45,206 nucleotides of DNA from JAKSPM01 sp964450645 (GCA_964450645.1 CAYVEB010000014.1:1-45206); one strand, 5' to 3'; positions 26,041 to 34,701 are shown, counted from the stretch's first letter. Numbers and translations: made by a program. Notes: a model not told the origin generated them from the sequence alone.

Positions 26041-26076
26041 AAGAAACCCTCCTTGTCCGATCGAGATACTACGCTT

Positions 26077-26105
26077 ATTATATCACGCGGCCGGGGCCTT
26101 GACAA
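26077..26105 (-). promoter_or_regulatory. Strong promoter of the DivIVA-like-PPTase-mnaA operon
   Basis: On the minus strand TTGTCA (26105-26100) and TATAAT (26082-26077) have a 17-base spacer. It lies about 37 bases before the GTG start. Confidence 0.75.
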
Positions 26106-26132
26106 GTCGGATTCGCCGGAAAATTCGCGGAA

Positions 26133-26171
26133 TTTCCCGAAACCCCGGAATTTGGCCGGGATTTCGGGAAA
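26133..26171 (-). terminator. Terminator after pfkA
   Basis: TTTCCCGAAA (26133-26142) and TTTCGGGAAA (26162-26171) pair perfectly, continued by an inner CCCGG/CCGGG stem with a 7-base loop. It lies 6 bases after the pfkA stop on the minus strand. The T-tract is modest. Confidence 0.7.
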
Positions 26172-26176
26172 ATGTG

Positions 26177-27166
26177 TTAAATTCCGGACATGGCCTTGAT
26201 GGTGGCAAGCTGTTGGGCGTCGATGGTCTTCCGCATAGCCAGACCTTCCGTGATATCCATGTCGTGTACGGAGCCGGAATCCATGCAGACCACGCGGTTG
26301 GTTTTGCCAGCCGCCAAAAGCTCAACCGCGTAATATCCCATGCGCGTCGCGTTGACCCGGTCGCGCGCACTCGGCGTACCGCCGCGCTGGATATGGCCAA
26401 GAACCGTAACCCGGGGATCCAAATCCAACTCCTGCTTAATGTAATCCGCCACATCGGCGGCGGAATCCGCACCCTCTGCGACGACGATCATGTAATGGGT
26501 GAAGCCGTTGAGCCGCGCGTCGCGGATGCACTTGACGACCTCCGCCTTGCCAAATGTGTCGATGGTTTCCGGCATCATGACCGCCGTGGCGCCGATTGCC
26601 AGACCCACATAGAGCGCCAGATGACCGGCGTTCCGGCCCATGACCTCCACGACAGAGCAGCGCTCGTGGGACTGCATGGTGTCGCGCAGCTTGTCGATGC
26701 ACTCGACCGCAGTGTTGGCAGCGGTGTCAAAGCCGATGGTATAGTCGGTACAGCTGATGTCGTTGTCGATGGTGCCGGGAATGCAGACAACGGCGATGCC
26801 ATGCTTCGACAGCGCCAGGGCGCCGCGGAAGGAGCCGTCGCCGCCAATAACCACAATTCCCTCAATGCCCAGCAGCTTGCAAACGGACACAGCCTTTTGC
26901 TGGCCCTCCTCCGTCATAAAGTCTTTGCTGCGGGCCGTGTAGAGGACTGTGCCGCCGCGGTTGATAATATGTGCAACGCTGCTCTCGTTCAGCTTGACAA
27001 TATCGCCGTTCAGCAGGCCCTGGAAACCGTGGCGAATACCGATCACCTCAATGCCGCGGAATACAGCCGAACGAACGACAGCGCGTACCGCAGCATTCAT
27101 GCCCGGTGCGTCGCCGCCGGAGGTGAGCACGCCGATTCGATGGATAAAATTCGCTGTTTGCGTCAT
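26177..27166 (-). CDS. pfkA: ATP-dependent 6-phosphofructokinase
   Basis: 329-residue glycolytic enzyme phosphorylating fructose-6-phosphate. Motifs: GVLTSGGDAPGMNAAVRAVV, IVVIGGDGSFRGA (ATP site), PGTIDNDISCTDYTIGFDTA (catalytic Asp in TIDND), EVMGRNAGHLAL and LGHIQRGGTPSARDR. GGDGS favours ATP over pyrophosphate as phosphoryl donor. AGGAG lies before ATG 27166. It is transcribed alone and divergently from nadE. Confidence 0.96.
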   Translation of the reverse strand: MTQTANFIHRIGVLTSGGDAPGMNAAVRAVVRSAVFRGIEVIGIRHGFQGLLNGDIVKLNESSVAHIINRGGTVLYTARSKDFMTEEGQQKAVSVCKLLGIEGIVVIGGDGSFRGALALSKHGIAVVCIPGTIDNDISCTDYTIGFDTAANTAVECIDKLRDTMQSHERCSVVEVMGRNAGHLALYVGLAIGATAVMMPETIDTFGKAEVVKCIRDARLNGFTHYMIVVAEGADSAADVADYIKQELDLDPRVTVLGHIQRGGTPSARDRVNATRMGYYAVELLAAGKTNRVVCMDSGSVHDMDITEGLAMRKTIDAQQLATIKAMSGI

Positions 27167-27198
27167 AGTAAATCACTCCTATTGTTTCCTTACCCTTT

Positions 27199-27227
27199 AT
27201 TTTAATCCTTTCTCATATAAAAGTAAA
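27199..27227 (-). promoter_or_regulatory. Promoter for pfkA
   Basis: On the minus strand TTTACT (27227-27222) and TAAAAT (27204-27199) have a 17-base spacer, 32 bases before the pfkA ATG. Confidence 0.55.
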
Positions 27228-27261
27228 TATTTTTTTTGTACAAAACTGCCACAATTCTATA

Positions 27262-27290
27262 TTGATTTTCAGGACGCACGGTGATAGAAT
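27262..27290 (+). promoter_or_regulatory. Promoter for nadE
   Basis: TTGATT (27262-27267) and TAGAAT (27285-27290) have a 17-base spacer, 23 bases before the nadE ATG, giving a very short leader. Confidence 0.65.
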
Positions 27291-27313
27291 AAGAAAAAAC
27301 TCGGAGGTTGCTT

Positions 27314-28051
27314 ATGGCTTTTGATGCACAAAAGGTAAAAAACGACGCGGTTCAGTGGATTCGCGGCTGGTTTGCGGAAAATGGCGCGGGCTGCAACGCG
27401 ATTGTTGGCATTTCCGGCGGGAAGGACAGCTCGGTTGTGGCCGCGCTGTGCGTGGAAGCGCTGGGGAAAGATCGGGTCATCGGGGTTCTGATGCCCAACG
27501 GCCGCCAGCAAGACATCGATATGGCCCGGCTTTTGGTGGACCATCTGGGCATTTCCCACTATACGATCAACATTCAAGAGGGCTTCCGCGGCGTTATGAC
27601 GGCCGTTCAAGACGCGATTGGAACGCCGTCCGTCCAGACGCAGACCAATTTGGCGCCCCGGATCCGCATGGCGACACTGTATGCAGTCTCCCAGTCCAGG
27701 AATGGCCGCGTAGCCAATACCTGTAATCTTTCCGAAGACTGGGTGGGTTATTCCACTCGCTATGGCGACTGCGCCGGAGATTTCAGCCCGCTGGCAAAGC
27801 TGACCGTTCAGGAGGTCAAGGCGGTAGGCACGGCGCTGGGTCTGCCGGAAGCGCTGGTGCAAAAGGTGCCGATTGACGGATTATGCGGCAAAACGGATGA
27901 GGACAACCTCGGATTCACCTATGCCACGCTGGACCGTTATATCCGCGAGGGCGTCTGCGAGGACGCCGCGGTCAAGGAGAAAATTGACCGGCTGCACCGC
28001 CAGAATCAGTTTAAGCTCGAACCGATGCCATTTTTTGCGTATCAACCGTAA
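27314..28051 (+). CDS. nadE: NAD+ synthetase, ammonia-dependent
   Basis: 245-residue N-type ATP pyrophosphatase that amidates deamido-NAD. The PP-loop VGISGGKDSSV lies near residue 35. NTCNLSEDWVGYSTRYGDCAGDFSPLAKLT and PIDGLCGKTDEDNLGFTY are the NAD-synthetase hallmarks. There is no glutaminase domain, so free ammonia or a separate glutaminase must supply nitrogen. ATG 27314 has GGAGG 6 bases upstream; a TTG at 27308 lies too close to it. Confidence 0.95.
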   Translation: MAFDAQKVKNDAVQWIRGWFAENGAGCNAIVGISGGKDSSVVAALCVEALGKDRVIGVLMPNGRQQDIDMARLLVDHLGISHYTINIQEGFRGVMTAVQDAIGTPSVQTQTNLAPRIRMATLYAVSQSRNGRVANTCNLSEDWVGYSTRYGDCAGDFSPLAKLTVQEVKAVGTALGLPEALVQKVPIDGLCGKTDEDNLGFTYATLDRYIREGVCEDAAVKEKIDRLHRQNQFKLEPMPFFAYQP

Positions 28052-28062
28052 AGTTGATAATG

Positions 28063-28099
28063 ACGCCTGCCAAGGGGAGAACCCAGGGCAGGCGTTTTT
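28063..28099 (+). terminator. Terminator after nadE
   Basis: ACGCCTGCC (28063-28071) and GGCAGGCGT (28087-28095) form a 9-bp stem with a 15-base loop followed by TTTT. It also lies just beyond the stop of the convergent EamA gene. Confidence 0.85.
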
Positions 28100-28102
28100 C
28101 CG

Positions 28103-29029
28103 CTATATATCCAAAATACCCAATAAAACAATGCCCACGACAACCAGCGCGATCATGGCGTAGTGCTTCGCGGACAGCTTCTCCTTCAGGAAAATACGGC
28201 TCCACAAAACGGACGCCACGCAGTACGAGGAGATGACCGGCGCGGCAAAGGCCACATGGGCCTCGTCGGCAATGGCGTAAATATAGGCCAACTGACCGGC
28301 CGTCTCAAAGGCAGCGCCGACATATTTGGGAATCTCCCGTCCGAGGGCCAGGCGGTCATGCTTGACGCCCAGAACGTAGATGGCGCTGGCGATTCCGGCG
28401 CACAGGAACGTCAATTCATAGGCCACATTGGCTGAATCCTCGTTTAGTTCCCGCAGCACCAGCGAGTCGGCAAAGGTGCCCGCGGCGTCCAGGATGCAGT
28501 ATGCAACCGGGAGCGCTAAAGCCAGCCAGGATTTTGCATATTTGCGGTTCGCCTGACGCTTGGCACGCAGCTCCGGATCCTCCCGCGCTTCCACGAAGCC
28601 AAGGCCGGTAACGCCGGCGCACGCCAGCACCACCGCGCCGATGGCCATGGCCAGCTCCGTCCCCGTCAACTCCGTGTCCATCAGATTGCCGGCAAAGATG
28701 CAAAGAATCGCCACCAGCGCGCCGGAGGAGTTGCAGATGGGGGAGGAAATGGACAGTTCAATATACCGCAATCCCACATAGCCCAACGCCATGGACAAAA
28801 TGTAAAGACACGATACGGGCAGATACCGCCAGATCACGTACCAGCTGATTTCCACCCCATCGACAAATACCTCGTATGCGGCATGCAGGCCCATTACCAA
28901 GCCCACCGCCATTACCATTTTCAAGTGGCTGAGCTTGTCGTCTGAGTCCCGGCAGCCGATTTTGGAAAACAGATCCGATCCCGACCAACACAGCAGCGCA
29001 ATGATAGAAAGCCAAAACCAATTCGTCAT
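28103..29029 (-). CDS. EamA/DMT-family permease
   Basis: 308-residue membrane protein with about ten hydrophobic helices in two EamA-like halves, the second half holding the usual late SSYCVASVLWSRIFLKEKLSAKHY segment and a final helix (YAMIALVVVGIVLLGIL). Drug/metabolite transporters export or import small organic solutes; the substrate is not readable. AAAGGAA precedes the ATG. It follows the PLP-lyase gene by 12 bases, so it is probably third in an ABC exporter-lyase-permease operon, and may move the product of the lyase. That last point is inference. Confidence 0.85.
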   Translation of the reverse strand: MTNWFWLSIIALLCWSGSDLFSKIGCRDSDDKLSHLKMVMAVGLVMGLHAAYEVFVDGVEISWYVIWRYLPVSCLYILSMALGYVGLRYIELSISSPICNSSGALVAILCIFAGNLMDTELTGTELAMAIGAVVLACAGVTGLGFVEAREDPELRAKRQANRKYAKSWLALALPVAYCILDAAGTFADSLVLRELNEDSANVAYELTFLCAGIASAIYVLGVKHDRLALGREIPKYVGAAFETAGQLAYIYAIADEAHVAFAAPVISSYCVASVLWSRIFLKEKLSAKHYAMIALVVVGIVLLGILDI

Positions 29030-29041
29030 AGATTCCTTTTT

Positions 29042-30328
29042 CTATTTCAAACGGTCGATCCGGATCAAGTCGGCGTCGATCATTTTTTGCAAACTCATTA
29101 AAATGCCAAGCTTGGCATGGTACCAGGTCAGGCCGCCCTGGAAATACACCGCGTACGGCGGACGGATTGGCCCGTCGGCGGAAAGTTCGATCGAACTGCC
29201 CTGCACGAACGCGCCGGCCGCCATGATCACCTGGCTGTCATAGCCGGGCATGTCCCCGGGAATCGGGTCGACATAACTGTCCACAGGCGCGGCCGACTGG
29301 ATCCCCTTGCAGAAGGCGAGCATACCCTCCTTGGAGCCAAGTTCGATGGCCTGAATGATGTCGTACCGGGGTTCCGAGCCGTTGGGAATCACGCGGAAAC
29401 CCAGGCGTTCATAGACATTCGCGGCGAAGATGGCGCCCTTGAGCGCTCCGGCGACCACAGTTGGCGACAGGAACAGCCCCTGGTAAAAAGCGGGCATCAA
29501 GCCTAGGTTCGCGCCGACCTCCTGCCCAAGTCCCGGCGCCGACAGACGGTAGGCGCACTGATCTACACAAGCGCGCGTGCCGCAGATATAGCCGCCGATG
29601 GGGGCAAGGCCGCCGCCGGGGTTCTTGATTAGGCTACCCACCACCATGTCCGCGCCCACGTCGCTCGGCTCGATGGGCTCTACAAATTCGCCGTAGCAGT
29701 TGTCCACCATGCACAAGACACCCGGCTTGACCTTTTTGCAAAAGGCAATCAATTCCCCGATTTGCGCCACTGAGAAGGTGGGTCGCGTGGCGTAGCCCTT
29801 GGAGCGCTGGATGGTGATCAGTTTGGTCTGGCTCCCGATGGCGCGCGCAATGGCGTCGTAGTCAAAGCCGCCGTCCGGAAGCAGGTCTACTTGGGCGTAA
29901 GTCACACCGTATTCTTTTAAGGAGCCCTTGCTCTCGCGGATGCCAATTACTTCTTCCAGCGTGTCATAGGGGCTGCCGACCGGGCTGAGCAGCTCGTCGC
30001 CGGGCCGCAGATTGGCCGAAAGGGCCACTGCCAGGGCGTGGGTGCCGCAGGTGATCTGGGGCCGTACCAGCGCCGCTTCGGTGTGGAAACAATCCGCGTA
30101 GACGCGCTCCAAATTGTCCCGGCCCACGTCGTCATAGCCGTATCCGGTCGTGGCCGCGAAGCAGCTGGCGCTGACCCGGTTGGCCTGCATGGCCTTGATG
30201 ACTTTCACCTGATTGTACTCTGCCACTTGGTCGACTTCGGAGAACCGCCGCGTCAAGCCGTCCAAAACCCGCTGCCCGAAGTTGTACACCTCCGGGCTGA
30301 TGCCAACCGAGCGATACATTTCCTTCAT
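29042..30328 (-). CDS. PLP-dependent methionine gamma-lyase-like protein (aluminium resistance family)
   Basis: 428-residue fold-type I PLP enzyme of the PF06838 family. These proteins are annotated as methionine gamma-lyase family or 'aluminium resistance'; the true reaction is poorly defined. The PLP lysine is likely in VGSLIKNPGGG, with the cofactor Asp in CMVDNCYGEFVEP. Other family blocks are GYGYDDVGRDNLERVYA, RPQITCGTHALAVAL and SPVGSPYDTLEEVIG. GGAGGAAC lies before ATG 30328. It is co-transcribed with the ABC exporter (18 bases upstream) and the EamA permease. Confidence 0.88.
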   Translation of the reverse strand: MKEMYRSVGISPEVYNFGQRVLDGLTRRFSEVDQVAEYNQVKVIKAMQANRVSASCFAATTGYGYDDVGRDNLERVYADCFHTEAALVRPQITCGTHALAVALSANLRPGDELLSPVGSPYDTLEEVIGIRESKGSLKEYGVTYAQVDLLPDGGFDYDAIARAIGSQTKLITIQRSKGYATRPTFSVAQIGELIAFCKKVKPGVLCMVDNCYGEFVEPIEPSDVGADMVVGSLIKNPGGGLAPIGGYICGTRACVDQCAYRLSAPGLGQEVGANLGLMPAFYQGLFLSPTVVAGALKGAIFAANVYERLGFRVIPNGSEPRYDIIQAIELGSKEGMLAFCKGIQSAAPVDSYVDPIPGDMPGYDSQVIMAAGAFVQGSSIELSADGPIRPPYAVYFQGGLTWYHAKLGILMSLQKMIDADLIRIDRLK

Positions 30329-30346
30329 AGTTGTTCCTCCAGCGCG

Positions 30347-32083
30347 TTATTTCAAATTTTGCGTTCTGCACAGCGCGGCATAAATGCCATTTTGCGCCAG
30401 TAGTTCCTGGTGGGAACCGCTCTCGCGAATAAAGCCTTCCTCAATTACGAGGATCCGGTCCGCGTTGCGCACGGTGGAAAGGCGGTGGGCGATGACAAGC
30501 GTTGTCCAGCCTTTCGACAGCTAGTCCAGAGACGCCTGAATTTTTGCCTCGGTGACGCTGTCGAGTGCAGAGGTGGCCTCGTCCAGAATCAAAATGGCGG
30601 GATTCTTTAGGAAAATCCGGGCGATCGAAATCCGTTGCTTTTGCCCGCCGGAGAGCATCGCGCCGCGTTCGCCCACGTAGGTATTAAATCCATCCGGCAT
30701 CTGACAGATGTCGTCATAGATCTCCGCCTGCTTAGCCGCTGCGATCACATCTTCAATAGTGGCGTCCGGCCGGCCGTAGCGAATGTTCTCCAAAATTGTG
30801 TCCGCGAACAAGAACACGTCCTGCTGGACAATGCCGATGGCACGATGCAGCGAATCCTGCGTCACGTCGCGCACGTCGTTGCCGTCGATGCGGATGGTGC
30901 CGGAAGTGGGATCGTAAAAACGGGGGATCAGCTGGCACAAGGTCGTTTTTCCGCCGCCGGAAGCGCCCACAAAGGCCAGCGTCTGCCCCTTGGGAATGTG
31001 CAGATTGATGTCGTGCAGGACGTCCAGATCGCCGCCGTAGGCAAAGCTGACGTGCTCTAAGTCAATCACGCCGTCCACATCGCGCAGCTCCTTCGCGCCT
31101 GGGGCGTCCTGAATGGTCGGCTCCGTGTGCATCAGCTCCACAAACCGGTTTAGGCCCGCAAAGCCATTGGCAAACATCTCCGCAAAGTTCACCAGCTTTC
31201 GAACCGGGCTGATAAAAGTGGTTATGTACAAGCTGAATGTGATCAGATCCACATAGTCCATCTGGTTGCGCATAATCAGAAATCCGCCCACGCCGATGAC
31301 CACAACGCTGAGCATCGACAGGAAAAATTCCATGCTGCACATAAACCGGCCCATGGCATGGAAAAACTGGCACCTTGCGGATACATAGCGTTGGATGGTG
31401 CGGTCGTACTTTTGCCGCTCGATGCGCTCGTTGGCGAACGCCTTGGCCGTGCGAATACCGGAAATGGCCGACTCGATCTCGGCGTTGATGGCGGCGGTTT
31501 TGGCCTTAACCTCGCGGGAGGCGCGCCCCATGGCCTTGCGCTGGAGAATGACCATCAGCAAAAAGATAGGGATAATCACCGCGACCACCAGCGCCAGGTG
31601 CCACTCGACCTGGAACATGACAATTAACGCGCCAACAATGGTGATCAGGGAGATGATCAGATCCTCCGGTCCGTGGTGGGCAAGCTCTGTGATTTCAAAC
31701 AGATCCGTCGTCAGGCGGCTCATCAATTGCCCGGTTCGATTCTGATTGTAAAAGTCAAAACTGAGCGTCTGCATATGCTGGAACAGGTCGTTTCGGATGT
31801 CGGCCTCCACGCGGACGCCAAACACATGCCCCCAGTAGGTGATTAAATAGTACATCGCCGTGCGCAGGATATAGGCAGCGACGACGATCGCGATCACAAC
31901 AAAGAACGCCCGGTAGCGGTAATCCGGGAGCAGGTTGTACATCGCCTGCCGGGAGACCAGCGGGAACATCAGATCGACGGCGGCGACGAAAATCGCGCAC
32001 GCGATATCCATGCAAAACAGCTTGATATGCGCGCGGAAGTAGTGTAAAAAAATTGTGAAAACAGAACCAGATTTATGCTTCAT
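30347..32083 (-). pseudogene. ABC exporter (fused permease-ATPase) interrupted by an in-frame amber codon
   Basis: Type IV ABC exporter half-transporter, MsbA/BmrA-like. Six membrane helices (to about residue 310) precede the nucleotide-binding domain: Walker A GASGGGKTT, Q-loop VQQDVFLF, signature LSGGQKQR, Walker B ILILDEATSALD. Codon 521 (30521-30523) is TAG, after which the same frame continues for 57 residues with the H-loop motif LVIAHRLST and a normal ending at 30347. The 520-residue product lacks the switch histidine and would be inactive as an ATPase. TAG is used as the normal stop of several neighbours (mltG, tmk, LtaS-like), so recoding is unlikely. Point mutation or base error fits best. 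Start ATG 32083 follows AGGAGG. Confidence 0.85.
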
Positions 32084-32166
32084 GGGGAACCTCCTGGGGA
32101 GTTGATACAATGTTTGAAACCCAAATTCCCTTGCGGATCAGCCCAAAGCCGGCGCACATTTACATT

Positions 32167-32383
32167 GGCGCCGAGAATGGCCAGGTTGAACAAGAAAATC
32201 AATGTGCTTACAAATGTGTTTACAATGGACACGCCGGTTGTTTCCACCGTTCCCACCCGGCCGGCCAAAATATTGTCCAGCATATTTACAAAATTGGAGA
32301 CGCCGTTTTAAATCATGATCGGGATGGCTGCCAGGAGCGTTGTTTTTATAGAATTGTCGATCGCCAAAATACCGTTTGCACAT
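32167..32383 (-). pseudogene. Remnant of the 5' end of a MATE-family efflux transporter
   Basis: The minus strand encodes the typical MATE N-terminus in pieces. ATG 32383 opens MCKRYFGDRQFYKN, a frameshift follows, then TLLAAIPIMI, a TAA where MATE proteins usually have Gln, then NGVSNFVNMLDNILAGRVGTVE and IFLFNLAILGA. After that homology stops and the ABC gene begins at 32083. About 75 of the usual about 450 residues survive. Its promoter is intact (32425-32453), so it probably now serves the ABC operon. Assignment is by recognition of the MATE motif order. Confidence 0.75.
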
Positions 32384-32424
32384 TGACTTTCCGCCTTCTT
32401 GTCTTGCGACGCAGAACTTGGATT

Positions 32425-32453
32425 AGTATAGCATAAAAAACCCATCTCGGCAA
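32425..32453 (-). promoter_or_regulatory. Promoter upstream of the MATE remnant and ABC operon
   Basis: On the minus strand TTGCCG (32453-32448) and TATACT (32430-32425) have a 17-base spacer with TGC before the -10 (extended -10). Transcription would run through the MATE remnant into the ABC exporter. Confidence 0.65.
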
Positions 32454-32485
32454 TAGGCTTTTTACAAAATTCAACGGATTTTTAA

Positions 32486-32497
32486 CCCCCTAGGGGG
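32486..32497. promoter_or_regulatory. Perfect palindrome CCCCCTAGGGGG beside the SLH-gene promoter
   Basis: A 12-bp perfect palindrome ends 1 base before the -35 box at 32499 and about 33 bases upstream of the divergent ABC-operon promoter. Its position suits an operator acting on either gene. C-tract/G-tract symmetry is reminiscent of CsoR-family metal or persulfide sensors, but no such regulator gene is in the window. Confidence 0.5.
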
Positions 32498-32498
32498 C

Positions 32499-32526
32499 TT
32501 GAAAGATGAAATGGGACGTGTATAAT
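32499..32526 (+). promoter_or_regulatory. Strong promoter for the SLH protein gene
   Basis: TTGAAA (32499-32504) and TATAAT (32521-32526) have a 16-base spacer; the -10 is perfect. The start codon lies 33 bases downstream. Confidence 0.75.
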
Positions 32527-32559
32527 GAATGCTAGATACAGTATACGGAGGTTTTGACC

Positions 32560-34701
32560 ATGAAAAAAATGCTATCGCTTGTGCTGCTTGCGGCATTTCT
32601 GCTGACGGCGTTTTCGCCGGCGGCGGGCGCGGCGGATTCCTATGACGGGAAAGTTGTGCTGGTATATACCAGCAATGTGCGCGGCGATGTCGACGTATAT
32701 GCCGAAGTTGCGTCGATTTGTGAAAAATACACGATGCAAGGGGCCGAGGTGCTATTGCTTGATGGCGGCAACCATTTGCAGGGTACGGCCTATGCCAACT
32801 CTGACCGCGGAGAATTGGTCTACCAGTTGATGGACGCCGCGGGCTACGACGCCGTGGCCATGGGTCCGTACGATTTCGCCTATGGCGGCGCTACCACGGG
32901 CTATCCCTATCACGGCAATTTCCATAAGTATTACACCCAGGCCGAGCTCTACCGGGGTGCGGAGGAGTTGACCTACAATGTCAATGGAAATGGCTCCGTT
33001 ACGGATATGCGCCCGGCAAAGGCTCCTGCAAAATTTAAGGTGATCTGCTCCAATTTGCACCAGAGCGAGGAGGGCGTCGGCTACTATGCCTTTGACCAGG
33101 ACTGCGTTTTGCAGGCCGGCGGGCTGCGGATCGGCGTAGTCTATGAGCTGGATATCGACGCGACGGAGCAGATGCTGCAAGACGGCTGGCTGGACGGCTA
33201 CTATCCCTTTGGCGATGTGAATCTGCCGGAGTGCGACATCATGGTGAACCTTGGCGCGGACAAGTTTTTTAAATCTGACATTTGCCTGCCCACCGGCGAC
33301 GGGTTTTTGTGGGGCGCGTATGTGATCGATCCGGCCACCAAAGCCATTACCCATGAGGAAGTAACCAAGACGGGCGCCCCGAAGGCCGAGATTGCGTCGC
33401 TGGCTGCCGAGGGAAAGGCCAAGGCTTCTCCCGTGGTGGGAACCAGCAAGGTCACGCTCAACGGCGCGGACCGCTGCAACCGCGCCCAGGAAACCAATTT
33501 GGGCGATCTGGTCACGGATGCGCTGAAGTGGTACGCGGAAAACCGCTTTGACGGATTCCAAAAGGACGTTCCGGTAATCGCCATTCAAAACGGCGGCAAC
33601 TGCGACCAGTTCCTCTATCCTGGTGAAATTACGCAGACGGACTTGCTGTGCGCGCTGCCGTTTTCGCCAATGGGCGTGGGCATTGTCTATGTGACCGGCG
33701 CGCAGCTGCTGGAGATCTTGGAGTCCGCGACGCAGTCGCAGCCCAATTCGGGCTGGGCGCAGGTTGCCGGTTTGGAATACGAAGTCGCGCTCTATAACGA
33801 ATACGACGCCGGCGAGGCTTACGGCAACTTCTACAAGGCCAAGTCCATTCAGCGCGTCACCATCAAGTCTGTCGGCGGCAAGGCGTTTGATGAAAAGGCA
33901 ACCTATGCCGTGATTGCGGACAAGTATCTGATCAACGGAAGCGACACCTATTATTCCTTCCCGGAGATTACCGCCGCCGAAGGCGCGATCTATCTGGACA
34001 ACGGCAACGGCACCAAGACGCGGGATATTGTGGCGTTGTACGTGCAAAAGGTATTGGGCGGAACAATCGGCCAGGAGTATGCCCAGCCGAAGGGCCGCAT
34101 CACGCTTGTGACGCAGCCGGAGAAACCCGAGTTTGTCAACCCGTTTACCGATGTTCAGAAGGGCCAATGGTACTATAACGCCGTGCAGTACGTGGCCAGG
34201 GAGAAGCTGATGAAGGGCCTGTCGAAGACGGTCTTCGGCCCCAAGACGGATATGAATCGGGCGATGATGGTGACGGTGCTCTACCGGTTGGAAGGCCGCC
34301 CGGAGGCGTCGGAATATGAAAATCCCTTCACGGACGTCGATGACGGAACCTGGTATACCGACGCCGTGTGCTGGGCGGCTGCCAACGGCCTGGCTGCCGG
34401 TTACGGCAACGGCATGTTTGCCCCGAAGGAGTTGCTGACTCGCGAACAAATGGCGAGATTCTTCTATAACTACGCGGCCTATAAACACTATGACATGACG
34501 CCCAGCGCGCCGGTCGCCGCTTTTCCGGACGCGGCGAGCTTGAGCGGATGGGCGAAGACGCCCATGCAGTGGGCGGTTGCGGTGGAGCTGATTTCCGGCG
34601 TCAAGGCTGGCAGCCAGATTCTGCTGGCGCCGCAGGCGACCGCGAACCGCGCCCAGCTTGCCATGGTGCTGATGCACTTCCAGGAGTCGGTCGTTAAGTA
34701 G
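32560..34701 (+). CDS. Secreted SLH-anchored 5'-nucleotidase-like protein with degenerate active site
   Basis: 713-residue exported protein. A signal peptide (MKKMLSLVLLAAFLLTAF, Ala-rich cleavage site near residue 24) leads into a metallophosphatase-like domain, a 5'-nucleotidase C-terminal-like domain (ETNLGDLVTDAL, ITQTDLLCALPFSP, WAQVAGLEYEV) and three SLH domains (about 526-580, 585-640, 650-710; FTDVQKGQWYYNAVQYV, FTDVDDGTWYTDAVCWA). Metal-binding motifs are altered: TNDxHG reads TSNVRG, GNHEFD reads GPYDFA, and NGGGIR reads NGGNCDQ. Hydrolytic activity is therefore doubtful. SLH domains would bind pyruvylated wall polymer made by the CsaB fusion. ATG 32560 has CGGAGG 8 bases upstream. 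Confidence 0.85.
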   Translation: MKKMLSLVLLAAFLLTAFSPAAGAADSYDGKVVLVYTSNVRGDVDVYAEVASICEKYTMQGAEVLLLDGGNHLQGTAYANSDRGELVYQLMDAAGYDAVAMGPYDFAYGGATTGYPYHGNFHKYYTQAELYRGAEELTYNVNGNGSVTDMRPAKAPAKFKVICSNLHQSEEGVGYYAFDQDCVLQAGGLRIGVVYELDIDATEQMLQDGWLDGYYPFGDVNLPECDIMVNLGADKFFKSDICLPTGDGFLWGAYVIDPATKAITHEEVTKTGAPKAEIASLAAEGKAKASPVVGTSKVTLNGADRCNRAQETNLGDLVTDALKWYAENRFDGFQKDVPVIAIQNGGNCDQFLYPGEITQTDLLCALPFSPMGVGIVYVTGAQLLEILESATQSQPNSGWAQVAGLEYEVALYNEYDAGEAYGNFYKAKSIQRVTIKSVGGKAFDEKATYAVIADKYLINGSDTYYSFPEITAAEGAIYLDNGNGTKTRDIVALYVQKVLGGTIGQEYAQPKGRITLVTQPEKPEFVNPFTDVQKGQWYYNAVQYVAREKLMKGLSKTVFGPKTDMNRAMMVTVLYRLEGRPEASEYENPFTDVDDGTWYTDAVCWAAANGLAAGYGNGMFAPKELLTREQMARFFYNYAAYKHYDMTPSAPVAAFPDAASLSGWAKTPMQWAVAVELISGVKAGSQILLAPQATANRAQLAMVLMHFQESVVK

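Noticed and set aside
26033..27205. 390-codon open frame on the plus strand opposite pfkA
   Set aside because: Antisense shadow of a clearly identified phosphofructokinase; no ribosome binding site or domain.
30347..30523. Amber codon as pyrrolysine or other recoding in the ABC exporter
   Set aside because: TAG ends several neighbouring genes normally, and the position is a variable surface site of ABC ATPases. A point mutation or base error is simpler.
32752..34677. 641-codon open frame on the minus strand opposite the SLH protein gene
   Set aside because: Its translation is rich in Arg, His and Leu without domains. It is the antisense reflection of GC-rich codon use in the real gene, which has signal peptide, SLH motifs, promoter and ribosome binding site.
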